Assembly: GCA_034406715.1 (NCBI GenBank)
Contig: CP137864.1
Coordinates: forward strand, 1,364,001-1,428,000
Source: Rhodotorula mucilaginosa
Taxonomy: Eukaryota; Basidiomycota; Microbotryomycetes; Sporidiobolales; Sporidiobolaceae
Length of the DNA: 64,000 nt
Direction of reading: 5' to 3'
Shown here piece after piece: positions 1 through 13,814 of the stretch. Below the pieces are notes generated by a model, which was not told the DNA's origin, did not search any database, and worked only from the letters and a program-made list of their open reading frames with translations. Each line of letters opens with the position of its first letter. The stretch's first letter is position 1. The position numbers and the translations under genes were made by a program.

Positions 1-433
1 CATGTTTAGCCTCTCGTGTCGTTCCTTCGCATTGCAGCAAACGATTCCGCATTTTAAATCCGCCGCTCGGCGCCCGGACGCAAGCAGATCTCAGTTTGCT
101 GTGGTGCAGCGCACTGAGAGTCCAGAAGGCGCTGTGCTCGAAGGCTGAGTGTCGCCAGCCTCGCAGACGCCGAGTGCATCCTTGATCCGTGACCCTGAGA
201 AGGCCGCATCTCGCCCCAACTCCCGCACTTCTGTAACGCGAAACGTGTGTCCGCACGCACCATAGGGCGCATCGTGGGTTGTACACTCCTTTCCAGAGGG
301 TCGGGGCTTCGCCCGGCCTAGAAAAGTCGCAAAAGATGGTCCGGACGCGCTCAGGCCTCCTCTCGCGCAAACGTTCGCGCAATCCGTCTCTCTCTCTTTC
401 TCTTCCTGTGCTTCACTGCTCCCGTCGGCTATC
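1..433. other. Upstream flank of the first gene
   Basis: No gene could be supported here. Long open frames exist on the minus strand but run antisense through the first gene and look like GC-rich shadows. The last 60 bases before the ATG at 434 are pyrimidine-rich (CTCTCTCTCTTTCTCTTCC near 391-409), as before many fungal starts, so this is probably promoter and 5' leader. Confidence 0.4.
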
Positions 434-1613
434 ATGGACGGCGAGGTACCCTTTAGCCAGGGGTTCTTGGACCGCCTGTTCGCTGGCCCGGTGAGCGTGA
501 CCGCCTCCCGAGCTTGACATCTTCCGATTCTTGCGGAACTGACATCACCTGTTCCCAGTCGACACTTGTGGGCCTCGTGCCCCTCATTCGCCCCCTCAAG
601 GACCTCCTTGCGGCTGTCGGTCGCGTCCAAACAACGATGGTCTCCGTCAGGGACCTGGGTACGTTTCTGCTCTTTCCTCCGTAGAGAACGATTGCGCTGA
701 GTGGATCATCGATGTGCTCGTTTCAGAGGTCGGACACGTGTACATGCTCTGGTCTCACCGTGGAGATCTGCTCAGAGAGAAGCAGTGCGATGAAATCCTC
801 GACATCGACTTCTACGAGAAGTCGCTGCAGATTGTGTCCATCGAGGACCTGCACAGTGCGTCGTTTTCCCGCGACACATTGGCAGCGGGATCGCTGATGT
901 GGCGGCTACTTCACAGTTGGGATCTTCAACCATATCTCGGATCTGTTCGAGGGCAGCCTCGTTCACAGTATCGCCGGCATTGAGCTCCTGAACAGCAAAG
1001 AGAAGGAAGACTGGGAAAAGGCGTACGCGCAAGGCTGCGAGCGCGGTATGCATGCCAAGGTGACCACCTCCGGGGAAGCCTTGCTGACCGTCGCGAAGTG
1101 CACAGCTGCGCCTGACCTGATCGAGAGCGTCCGCGCTCGCACCGATTACACCGAGGAGGAGAAGATTCACCTCGAAGACATGATCGATCGCACAGAGGTC
1201 CGTCCTTCTCCCCTTCTTGCTACAAATATCTATACTGACGACCGGAATATCAGGGCTCCACGCTCGATTTCTCTTCGCCGGACTGGCCGGGCCGCACGGA
1301 GGAGGAACTGGCCGACCTGAACCCAGGAAAACACGGACTGCATCTCGAGCGTGTGCGTATTGTCCACCACTCGATTTTAAAAACGGGTCGAAACTAAGTC
1401 GCGCAAATGCAGCTACTCGTGATCTTGTGGACCGCCCTCGCCAGAGTTACGGATCTCGAACGGCGCACGGAGCTCTTCAGGCTTTTCCAGCGCTTGCCGA
1501 TGACGGCCAGCGAATGGCGCGACTACGACCGCTCCGACAACAATGTCACGGGTGTCGTCGGCCAACTCGGAAGACTTTCCGTATCGGCCTCGGCGGATCA
1601 ACGCCACCGGTGA
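434..1613 (+). CDS. Unrecognised protein, 288 aa, six exons
   Basis: Proposed exons are 434-490, 559-658, 727-855, 917-1197, 1254-1352 and 1413-1613. Their summed length is 867 nt, an exact multiple of three, and every intron begins with GT and ends with AG. The protein is hydrophilic and rich in acidic residues. It has no signal peptide, no membrane segment and no motif that I recognise. Stretches such as CDEILDIDFYEKSLQIVSIED and KEKEDWEKAYAQGCERGMHA read like ordinary folded protein rather than antisense noise. The last exon is the least certain: its donor choice (1353) decides the frame, and the alternative donor at 1351 gives another C-terminus. The next recognisable coding sequence is an unrelated synthase fragment nearly 1 kb downstream, so this gene may sit at a rearrangement edge. 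I propose no function. Confidence 0.55.
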
Positions 1614-2513
1614 AACGCCGGCGCGAACGGAGGTCAACTCGCCGGTAATCCACTCGCTTTCCCCTGCAAATTCTCCTGCGCCCCGATTCCATGTCCATGT
1701 TACACAGAGTTCCGCAACTAATTCAGGTTTCCGGCCAACTCCCCGCATAGTTCGTGATGCCAGCACTGATGTCTCGAAAAATCTTGAGGTACATACCCCA
1801 GCTTCCACTGCATGATACCTTTTCTTCAGTCTACAGCACATAGGACCCAGAGACAAACATGAGAGGGACTTTCACGAATTCGCTCGGATCTAGGGCAGTC
1901 GAACGACCGTTGACGATACCGAGAACAGAAGAATGCGGCCGAAAGGGGTTCATTTCCTCGGCTCTCGCCACCTGCACACGCGCTCGGATCAATGCCGGAC
2001 CATTGTGAGGAAGACTGTAGTCGTTCAATCTCTCACATGCCTGTCTCGCGCCCTGGTCCGAGACGACTGCATGCCGATAAAGGCGAAGAGATTGTCTGCC
2101 GCTCACAGGTCTTGCTGCCGCCGGGCGTTGTCTGCGTAATCTCATTCCCAAACGAATAGGTAGAGCCCATACACAGCAGTGGGTTCTCCACACATGCTTG
2201 TCGAGCTGTGTTGCAGGCTGCCTAGAGCCAAGCAACATGTGCTAACGGAGCGCAGAGTTTTCTCAGGGCAATCTGTCTGGTCACGGCGTCTAAGCCTCAA
2301 ACTTCTTTGCATAGCTAGAGCTTCGGAGCTTTGGTCTACAAGTCTGTCTGACTCCCACCACCCAGCCCATATCAACCCTTTTGGCGAGTTCGGGCAGAAA
2401 ATTGGTAAAAGAGCTCGACAAACTCCCGTCGGCTTCGCTAAGTACACGATCTCTGTTCAAACACCGGAATATCTACACCCTTAGCTTGCAGCACTATACT
2501 CTGTAACTACATA
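1614..2513. other. Gene-free, AT-richer stretch
   Basis: About 900 bases with lower GC than the surrounding genes and no frame with convincing protein character on either strand. I saw no terminal repeats, no transposase-like frame and no tRNA. It separates the first gene from the synthase fragment that follows and may be decayed sequence. Confidence 0.45.
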
Positions 2514-2736
2514 GCGCGTAAGCTTCGCGAGGTATTCGATGAGTACGACATCCAGAGCGTGATCAACTTGGCGAAGGGCCGCGCGAAGGACACGCTCGAC
2601 GAGGACTACGTCGCTCGCCGCAACGCCGTCGACTTTGGTGTCCCCCTCATCAACAACCCGCTCCTGGCCGACCTGTACGTGCAGGCTCTCGGTCGCAAGA
2701 TGAAGCTCGGCGAGGTCGGCGCCGTGTCGAACTAGG
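2514..2736 (+). pseudogene. Orphan C-terminal fragment of carbamoyl-phosphate synthase large subunit
   Basis: From about 2514 to the TAG at 2734-2736 the sequence encodes about 73 residues that read KLREVFDEYDIQSVINLAKG, then DEDYVARRNAVDFGVPLINN. This is the style of the C-terminal MGS-like allosteric domain of fungal carbamoyl-phosphate synthase large subunits; the arginine-pathway CPA2 type fits best. The roughly 1000 residues that should precede it (two ATP-grasp halves) are absent from the window. The piece is open and well preserved, yet has no start codon of its own in frame. It could be the relic of a duplication or translocation, or a last exon reused by another transcript. An acceptor-like CAG stands at 2489-2491. 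The family assignment comes from memory of conserved blocks, so CPA2 versus URA2 type is not firm. Confidence 0.5.
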
Positions 2737-3126
2737 TCGAGGGTCGCGTCCCGTCCGTGGTCAAAGCGTCTTTCCGTTGGCGAGTTCTGCTGACCAGACG
2801 AGAGCGCCGGTCATCGGTGGTGCACTTGCGCTCAGAGCACCGGAAGGCAGTGCGCTCGGCTCTCCATTGGCCGCTTTGACCACCCGCTCGGACCTCGTGT
2901 CACGAACTCATCGCCGTGCTTTTCATTTCCCCGTTCAATCGAATTGCGCATCCTGTCACCATCCCATCGTGTCGAGTCTCATTCAAGTCGACGACAATGG
3001 CGACCTATAAAAGCACCAGAAGAGGTCGTCGTTCTGTTCTTTCTCCCTACACCGCACTACCAGCCTCCTGCTTTCAGACGCGACCCACATTCCCCTTAAA
3101 TTACCTCCCTGCCCTCGGAATCCAGC
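2737..3126. promoter_or_regulatory. Intergenic region with TATA box for the 3127 gene
   Basis: No gene is visible in these 390 bases. A clear TATAAAAG lies at 3006-3013, about 115 bases before the ATG at 3127, and is the best core-promoter element seen in the window. Confidence 0.5.
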
Positions 3127-3780
3127 ATGAACACCCTCGCGGCTTTCACGTCTCCCCTCGGCGCGTTGCACTTTGCCCACCCGTCCGCGACGAGCGCGCT
3201 CTTCCAAAGCGCGGCCGACCGCACCACCACCACCACCACGTCCACCGGCACGGGCTCGATCCGTCAATTCGAGGCACCTCGTCGCGTTCCGCAGCCTCAG
3301 CCGCCTTCTCCGTCGTCTCCGTCGCCTCCGTCGTCTCCGACCGGCCGGGCGTCTCGATTCGGGTTCAAGCGGCGCACCTCCCGGACGACCGAGGCCGGCA
3401 ACACCACCACCACTGCGGCGACTCGCGCGCCTCTCGAGATCTCGTCGCCGGTGTTTGTCTCGTCGAGCAACCCCATGGCCTGCACCGCGTTCTTGAACTC
3501 GTTCTATTCCGCCGCCGCCGCCGCCGCCGTCGACATCTCCGACGAGAAGGAGAAGGAGGAGGACGAGAAGCTCGACGTCCCCCTCTCGCCCGTGAGCTTG
3601 CGGGCCTGCGTTACCGGGACGACGACCCCCCTCGACGAGCCAGAGCGGCCGCTCGTCGGCAGGGACGAGATTGAGCGGCGCATGTCGGAATGGGACGATG
3701 AGCACCGGGCGGAGGTTGCGGTTCGGGTGGCTCGGGCGGACGGGCGGGTTTCGGACGAACTGAAGCGGGTGGGCCTGTAG
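3127..3780 (+). CDS. Low-complexity hypothetical protein, 217 aa
   Basis: A single uninterrupted exon from ATG 3127 to TAG 3778-3780. The first 110 residues are rich in Thr, Ser, Pro and Arg, with runs of Thr and of Ser-Pro. A more ordinary segment follows, with an alanine run, an acidic patch (DEKEKEEDEK) and a charged, probably helical C-terminus (DEIERRMSEWDDEHRAEVAV). No domain is recognised. A TATA box 115 bases upstream and the lack of introns, unusual in this window, suggest a short, possibly regulated transcript. A competing minus-strand frame over the same DNA is arginine- and glycine-run rich and looks like a shadow. Confidence 0.5.
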   Translation: MNTLAAFTSPLGALHFAHPSATSALFQSAADRTTTTTTSTGTGSIRQFEAPRRVPQPQPPSPSSPSPPSSPTGRASRFGFKRRTSRTTEAGNTTTTAATRAPLEISSPVFVSSSNPMACTAFLNSFYSAAAAAAVDISDEKEKEEDEKLDVPLSPVSLRACVTGTTTPLDEPERPLVGRDEIERRMSEWDDEHRAEVAVRVARADGRVSDELKRVGL

Positions 3781-4110
3781 AGAAGGCAGGTAGTCGGACA
3801 AGTGCGGCGGGCAATTTATCGTCGAGATCTATCAAGCATCGGCGGGGGAGGGCCAAGCGAAACTTGAAAGCGAAAAAGCAGAGCAAAACTTGAAGGTGGT
3901 CGTGCGGGCGAGATGCCGGAGCAAGCCAGATTGAGAGGGGCTGATCGGGCGCCGGAGCAGATCGACTGTCAGGTCCGTACTGTGAGCAGATCGACGATCA
4001 GAGGGAAAGAAAGAGAGAGAGAGCCGAGCAGCGCCGGGACGAAGCGTCCGAGATCCGACGTGAGGCGGCGGGTTTCGCTTCCTGTCAACCCGTACACGCC
4101 GAGACGAACG
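3781..4110. other. Intergenic, 3' flank and bS18m promoter
   Basis: No gene seen. It holds the 3' end of the low-complexity gene and the leader of bS18m, including a short purine tract (AAAGAAAGAGAGAGAG near 4008-4023). Confidence 0.4.
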
Positions 4111-4951
4111 ATGCTCCGATCGAGCGTACAGTCATTCACGCAGCTCGCACGAGCACGAGCAGCAGCCGCACCCTCCGTGTCATGCTCTGCGTGCTGCCGC
4201 CCCTTTGCCTCGTCGTCTCGCTCGTCAAATCCCATCCCGACCGCTCCCAATGCCAAGCACGGCCACGACAAGGCGGCTGCGCCGGGACCAGCAGCAGTAG
4301 CGACTTCGACGACCGACTTGTTGCAGCTGTTTGACGAGATCGAGCAGATGGTACCCGAGCAGGTCGACCCGGCCAGTCAGTCCCTCCCCCCCCCTCTCTC
4401 TCTCTTGGTGGACCCGTCTAAAGTGACGATGCTGACTACGAGATATGTGAGCCCACGCAGGCCAAGTCTCGGTCCTGCGGCACCTGAGCCGAGACCAGGT
4501 CATCTCGCCTCAGCAACTCTCGCCTCGCAACCTCTTGCAACCGTACCCGCCCCGCCCCGATTTCAGCCAGGCCTTCCCCCTCGGTCCGCCGACCGCCTAC
4601 GCCCACACCCACGACCCCTTCATCCGGTACGGGATCGACCCCGTCGAGGACGCGCAACTGAACCCGTCCCTCTTGAGCGAGTTTGTCACCACCATGGGCA
4701 AGATCAAGCCGAGGGGAAAGACCGGCTTGCAGCGTAAGACACAGCGCAAGGTCGGAAAAGCCATCCGGAGGGCACGCGTCAGTCTTTTTTCCGCGTTTGC
4801 CGCTCTCCTAGCCTCCAACCCGGGGAACCGCCTTCTGGGGGAGAGAGCGTGCTGGTCCGTGGAATACTCGCTGACAAGCCAATACTCGCAGAGCATGGGC
4901 ATCATGCCGACCTTTGGCATCAGCGTACCGGGATCAGGGCGGGAGCAGTGA
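4111..4951 (+). CDS. RSM18: Mitochondrial small-subunit ribosomal protein bS18m
   Basis: Three exons, 4111-4375, 4461-4777 and 4892-4951, give a 213-residue protein. The first 40 or so residues are rich in Arg, Ser and Ala without acidic residues, as in a mitochondrial presequence. The C-terminal third carries the bacterial S18 signature: KIKPRGKTGLQRKTQRKVGK followed by AIRRAR and then SMGIMP across the second intron. Established role: S18 sits on the platform of the small ribosomal subunit beside bS6 and binds 16S-type rRNA. The protein is longer than bacterial S18 (about 75 aa), as expected for mitochondrial forms. The first intron has an unusually pure pyrimidine tract just after the donor. 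The gene converges with the minus-strand gene whose stop lies 144 bp away. Confidence 0.85.
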
Positions 4952-5095
4952 GCAAGGGAGGAGTTCGCAATCGCAAAATCGTCATTCTTTCCACAATTTC
5001 TTTCACGCGACTGCGCGTCTCGCTCGCGAACCTCGACTTGTGAAAGCGGAAGTGATGTGGAAAGTGTGATCTCGTTGTGCAAAGTCGGTTCTCCC

Positions 5096-5827
5096 TTAGA
5101 CTACCCGCTCCTCTGGATCCCGAAGACCTTTCCACCCTGATCGCCAATCACCCGAGCGACCAAGCCCTGCCACGCCGCCTATTGCCTGACCCTCGGCGGC
5201 GCGTGGCGTCCGCGTCGTCGTCGTCGTGTTCGCGTCTGCTGCTTGCTCGCCACCGGGCCCGGGTGCCGCATCGTGACGGGGAGTTGCCGTATCGTGACGG
5301 GGAGTTGCCGGGGCGTTCGGCGATTGGGCCGTCAAAGGGACGACGACGACCGGGTCCTCAAGGAACCGTCCTTTAGCTTTCGAGCTCTCCCACCACTTTC
5401 TCGTCCTCCTCCCCGTCCCATCCCCGCCACCGCCGTCGCCATCCGTATCGTCGGCAGCCGAGGCGGCCGCCGACCTCCGTTCCTGCTCCTCGAGCGCGAC
5501 GCCCGTCCTTACCCTCGCCGGACACCCAGGCGCGGCTCCTTCACCGAACGTGCCACTCATGGCGAGCGAGACGGTCAAGACGGAGAGTAAGCCGGCAGAG
5601 AGGAAGGTCAGGTTGGTGAGGCGCTGGCGGGCCATCGGGTGAATCAAGTAGGCGCGGGAGCGACTGTTCCGAGACGGAGACGAGGTCGAGAAGGCGGCGC
5701 GCGCCTGCATGGGAATCGCCGTGGGCGCTGTTGGAAAGTGGGCAGAGTACGGGACCCGCGAGGTGGACGCGACCGGCTCGAATCGGGTCCAGCTGCTGGC
5801 AACAGACGGTGGTGGCGGCGGTGACAT
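5096..5827 (-). CDS. Putative mitochondrial single-pass membrane protein, 243 aa
   Basis: One exon, ATG at 5827 and TAA at 5096. The first 70 residues are rich in Ser, Pro, Ala and Arg with almost no acid, including RAAFSTSSPSRNSRSRAYLI, which resembles a mitochondrial presequence with a processing site. One hydrophobic helix follows (LTFLSAGLLSVLTVSLAMSG, about residues 73-92). The rest is hydrophilic and low in complexity, with an Asp/Gly run and two copies of a seven-residue unit (TPRHDTA) encoded by a 21-bp tandem repeat. The layout resembles small inner-membrane assembly factors, but I recognise no family. The start is chosen as the first ATG of the open frame. Confidence 0.55.
   Translation of the reverse strand: MSPPPPPSVASSWTRFEPVASTSRVPYSAHFPTAPTAIPMQARAAFSTSSPSRNSRSRAYLIHPMARQRLTNLTFLSAGLLSVLTVSLAMSGTFGEGAAPGCPARVRTGVALEEQERRSAAASAADDTDGDGGGGDGTGRRTRKWWESSKAKGRFLEDPVVVVPLTAQSPNAPATPRHDTATPRHDAAPGPGGEQAADANTTTTTRTPRAAEGQAIGGVAGLGRSGDWRSGWKGLRDPEERVV
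5264..5305. repeat. 21-bp tandem repeat, two units, inside a coding region
   Basis: TGCCG(C/T)ATCGTGACGGGGAGT occurs twice head to tail with one C/T difference. It keeps the minus-strand frame and duplicates a seven-residue segment near the C-terminus of the membrane protein gene. Confidence 0.75.
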
Positions 5828-6238
5828 CCTCCGTCCTCGTCTCCCCTCTTCCTGATCCGATGGGTGTCTGGTCGACGGTTGTACGATCTCGGACTAGACT
5901 TGGGCACCAGCTGGGCGATGATCTCGCTCTGGGAGCGGCGTCGAGAGGAAAGGAAGTGCCGAGAACTCGACCGCGAGTCGAGGTGACTGCCGGGGTGACG
6001 AGGGTCAGTTGGGGCTGAACTTATATTTGCAGCCGGAGCTGTGTGCCTCATGCTCCACTCACGAGGTCTGTACGGCAGGGCGGCGATGCAGGACAGCAGC
6101 AGAGCCAGAGCCATCGCCGAGGAAAAAACAGCCCAAGTCCGCCAACTGCTCGAGGGGAGGCTCCTCTTTGTACTCTCTGAACTCTTGGTCCAATCGGATT
6201 TTGCCAAAGAAAAGCCTCCAGCACAACAGATGATCTGT
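5828..6238. other. Intergenic between two minus-strand genes
   Basis: This stretch holds the promoter of the 5827 gene and the 3' flank of VPS52. Frames that cross it on the minus strand are compositionally biased and lack domain character. No additional gene is supported. Confidence 0.4.
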
Positions 6239-9200
6239 CTATGGTCCAGCTCTCCGCGCCAGCTCGCGATAGTGCGCCACCTCGGCCTGCGTCCGCGGAT
6301 GAGAAGAGTGTCCGGCCTGCATGCGTCGCTTTGCAGTCAGTCAGGGGGCTGGATCTCGAGCGCAAGGAAATCGCCGACTGCCCAACGAGAGCGAGCGAGG
6401 GACTTACGCTCAGATCATGCAAGAGTTCTTGACAGTGCGCGACCATAAAGGCGCGGCGTTTGGCCGGATCGGCCTGCTTCGACGCTTGGAACGCCAGCAG
6501 CTTGTCGACTTCTTGACGGATCCGGAGCAGGCTGTGCGGCGAGCATTGTGGAGCTCGAGTCAGCTTGCCGCCTCCGAGCAGGCTTGACGAGAGAGCGGGA
6601 GCGTATTCGTCCCGGGAATGACTCTGCACGCACCTTGCAAACGCCATCTCGTCGTCCCCATCGACCGGTTTCGCCCTCCTGGCCGCCTCTTCCGCATCCT
6701 CGTCCGCCGCACCACCTAGTGCCGCCGGCTCTTCGCTGCCGCTGCTCCACAACGCCACCGCCGCCGTGAACAACTCGGCATACCGACCGATCACGACCTT
6801 GACGACCGAGTCTTTGACCGACCCGCCCGCAGCAGCCCCACCGACGACGGCGCCCGTCGCGCGCGCAAACATCCCGCCGACTCCTCCTCCCCCACCGCTG
6901 CTTGCCGGCGCAGGTGAGCCATTGATCCGCCTCAGCGAGTCGACGTGCGCCGACATGAGTTTCGACAGGATGGGCAAGAGCTGCATCCGCACGGCGAGGA
7001 GGTGCGGTTCGAGCGCGGGACAAGGGGGCAAGCTACCGCTCGACTTGTTTGAGCCGGGCGTGTGAGATGGCGAGTCAACGTCGTTGTCGGGAGACGTGGA
7101 GGCGAGGGCGGTCAGGAGAGAGTCGTTCAGCCGGACCATGGCGAGGAGCGAGATCGTACTCGGCGGGACCGGGTCCAGCAGCGCGTTGATAAAGTTCTGT
7201 GCATGCGTCGTTGCACACCTTGACTCAGCCAAGTCGATCGGGACCATCATACCGTGACGACCAGGCTAGCCAGACGAGAGGCACGCACCCGTGTGTACTC
7301 CAACGCCGGTTCCATCACCTGCTTCCACAACCCGTCGACCACGACGCGCTGGACCTTCTCCTCTTGGATTGCTCGACTGTGCAAGCTCGTACTGCCCGAG
7401 ACGGAAGACGCCATCCTCTTCAAGCCGGGCGTCGTTGCTGCTGCTGTTTGTCGGGTGGCGCCGACCGTCTGACCGCCATCCGATTCAACATCTCCGTTGC
7501 GCTCGTGCTCACGGATCGCCGAACCGAGCACAGAAGCGGAAGCCGAGGCGGCGCTGCTCCTTCTCCGCATCGCGTCGAATTGGCCGTTCGAAGAGGTGCC
7601 AACTTCGAGGGTCGAGTGCTGGCCAAAAAAGGTCGAGATGAAGGCGTATTCAGAGGCGGCGTTCGAGGCGAGGACGAGGGCACACGAGCGGAACAACTCC
7701 TCGCGCGACGGGTGCTGTTTTTCCCGTTCTCAAGCAACCGTCAATACGCGCAGCAGAAAGAGCGCAGCATGAAGGCTCCTTTTTTCGGGCAAAGACGTAC
7801 GAAATTCCGGTCATTGGCCTGGTGGGCCTGGATGACGTTGGGCCCGTCGATGCGAGCATGGTCCAACGCGACGGTCGTCGCGCTCGATCTTGCATCGTTC
7901 GCGTGCTGGGAACGTGAGCGCGCCTGACTCTGCTGTGCAGACCGGCGTTGTTGGAGCAAAGCTGCGGACCACACTTTCACGTCAGCAAAAAAGGATGCGT
8001 CCGTGATGCGGAGGAAAAGTTCGTCCTCACCGAGCGAAGCGTCGACGCCGGCGTTGACGATCCCGATCGGTTCACTCGACTGCTGCTGCTGCGGAGTCGA
8101 GGAGGTCCTAATCTTTTCCAACGCGCGGACATAGCGTCGGAACGCCGTCTCGAGGTACCACCTGACCGTCTGCACGTAAGCCTTTTGGAACTCGTGCGCT
8201 TGCCGCGCGGCGTGCCGGCGCAGAAAGTCGAACAAGGGTTTGAGCGCGAGGAGGCGCGTGTGCAGCGAGGGGAGGGAGGGCGTGATGGAGACGGTGTAGG
8301 GTTTGAGGAGCGACACGAGGTGCGGCAGGATCTTGGCGGCGGCCTGTGTGGTACATTCCCCACAGAACGGTGTTTCAGTCTCGAAGGCTTGGCAGACTCG
8401 TTCAAAGAGTGCGATGGAAGCGAGAGAGAGAGAGAGGGAGGGAGAGAGAGCGCAGCGTACAGTCACTCGCAACCCTTCTGCAACGTCGTCGAGCGCGCGC
8501 CGGCTCTCGACCCTCGCGCCGCCTCGGATCGCGCCCAAGCGGGCGTCGAGGTCGTACACGGCCGCGATGAAGGCGCTGTTGATGTCCGACTCGGTGATGG
8601 TGCTGATCAGGCTCGGTGGGATCGTGATCGATGCGACGAACGGGTGCAACGAGCGCTCGACGGCCTTAGAAAGGGGGGGGGGGGTGTTAGTTTTGCTTGC
8701 GCGCCGGACACGCGCGCGATTTCGCCACCACCACCCGACCGGCGGCCGTAAGGAATGGGAACGCCCTCACTTTTCTGGCCTCGAGTCGCGCCTCGATTGA
8801 CTTGCTCCTCCCCTGCAAGTCCGAGATGTGGTTCGAGACGGCGTACAGGTCGCGCTGAAACGTCGAGAGAAACGACGAGAGCTCGTCGAGGAGTTGGGTG
8901 CTGGCCTGCTCACAGTCGCGGCGAATCAATATCTCCGGCCCGGCTATATCTAGCTCATGCGAACGCGAACGCACCTCGACTTGCTCGTGCAGTTGGACAA
9001 AGTCGCCCGCTCGCTCGAGGACTGTGTCAAGGTTTCGCGCAGGAGGTTAACGAGGATGCCCTTGGCGGCGAGGTGGCTCCCACCAGCGGGCGGGACGACG
9101 TACATGCACAGTCCTGGATGTGCTCTGCATGTTCCTTGGTTGCGAGTGCGTCTGCGTAGGCTGAGCGGATGTCTGTGCCGAGGGCGTTGGCGTCTGGAGC

Positions 9201-9422
9201 GTACAGCGAGTAGTCTGCGGGAGAGCGCAGCGCGGTCAGCGGGTGCAAGGGGCTCACACGTTTATTTGATCCTCACCGTCTGGCTTTACTGCATCGAGTA
9301 TGGCGGTCGAGTCCTGCGAGTAGACGGTCAGGTTGTGCGCAAGTGGGGGAGGGCAAGGGGAAGCGGACTTGGGCAGTCTGGGTGAGCGGGTCCCAGCCGA
9401 TCAGCTGCGCAATCGTAGTCAT
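6239..9422 (-). CDS. VPS52: Vps52, GARP tethering complex subunit
   Basis: Eleven exons by splice reading: 9422-9369, 9313-9277, 9214-9104, 9021-8975, 8905-8771, 8664-8461, 8343-7801, 7714-7289, 7196-6634, 6531-6408 and 6286-6239. They sum to 2292 nt (763 aa) with a consistent frame. Diagnostic blocks are ERAGDFVQLHEQVE, the coiled SNHISDLQGRSKSIEARLEA, HPFVASITIPPSLISTITES, then AAAKILPHLVSLLKPYTV and a helical C-terminal half. Known role: with Vps51, Vps53 and Vps54 it tethers endosome-derived vesicles at the late Golgi. Length is normal for the family. Low-complexity inserts (poly-Gln near residue 310, a glycine run near 610) look species-specific. The ATG at 9422 is chosen because the frame upstream has no other ATG. 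It is divergent from SSL2, with 167 bp between the starts. Confidence 0.9.
8673..8684. repeat. Twelve-base G run (C run on the VPS52 transcript)
   Basis: It lies in a VPS52 intron just before the acceptor and serves as an all-C pyrimidine tract. Homopolymers of this length are prone to length change. Confidence 0.8.
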
Positions 9423-9589
9423 CGCTGTGACTGCATCCACCACCACGTCAACCCGGCCAGGCAATTGAGACTTTGGTGTGAAAGAGGGAGAGACCCGTCC
9501 GCGCTGCCTCTCTCTCTCGTTCCGTCCACAGTTGCATACAATCGCAGTAGTACAGACAGCTCTGAATAGCTGCCAAGACTGACCCGGCC
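9423..9589. promoter_or_regulatory. Shared divergent promoter, VPS52 / SSL2
   Basis: Only 167 bp separate the two start codons. It contains a CT-rich block (CTCTCTCTCGTTCCG, about 9510-9524). No TATA box is seen. Confidence 0.5.
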
Positions 9590-13203
<3,614 letters not shown>

Positions 13204-13814
13204 TGGCAGAGAAGTCTGCCTGCGTGTACATACATACGGCTTGTAGCACTGTCTTCGCCTGTTGTATCCCTTTCCGCATGCGCATTTCTCTTGACACATC
13301 GATCGCTTCAAGCTGTCGCCACTCCGCCTAATTATCGGCGGCTTAAAAACCCCAGTAGTTACAGTACCTTGATGTCACTGCCAGTTCCATGTTCGTTCCC
13401 GGGAAAGTCGAAGCCGAGTGTATGCGTTGCCCTTTCTTCGAGGAGCGGTCGCCGGACATCGTCAGCCCGACTTGGTCACCAACGTTTGAGCGTTCTGCCT
13501 TGCTTGTGTATCGGATCACAGCTCGAGTAGATCTCCGGAGCTGTACGAGTCCGCTCAGTGTAGCCTACCTGCTTGCCTCGACCTCGACTTCGACCTCCGG
13601 AACCGCCTCAGTCTGCGCCGCACCGACCTCGACCACGTCGACGAGTGGCCGAACCGGAGCACGGCGCACAGGGACGCAGTCTATGTCGCAGGGATGCAGC
13701 TGTGACTGCGGTCACCGCTGCTGGGAGGAAGCGAGCGACGCCGGACCTGTCGATCTCAGCGACCGCGCGATCCGGCCTCTCCCTCTGAAGCGACTACGCA
13801 CGCACGCAGCGCCG
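13204..13814. other. Intergenic or unplaced 5' exons
   Basis: About 610 bases between SSL2 and the next confident coding stretch. A segment at about 13530-13690 has protein-like character in a second frame (SPELYESAQC, then DLDFDLRNRLSLRRTDLDHV), directly after a TAG acceptor-like site. It could be an upstream exon of the following gene, but I could not join it in frame with certainty. Confidence 0.35.

Noticed and set aside
91-630. 179-codon minus-strand frame at the left edge
   Set aside because: Overlaps the spliced exons of the plus-strand gene and shows no protein family features.
2983-3801. 272-codon minus-strand frame over the 3127 gene
   Set aside because: Contains long Arg and Gly runs, typical of antisense to Ser/Pro/Thr-rich coding DNA. 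The plus frame has a TATA box at the right distance.
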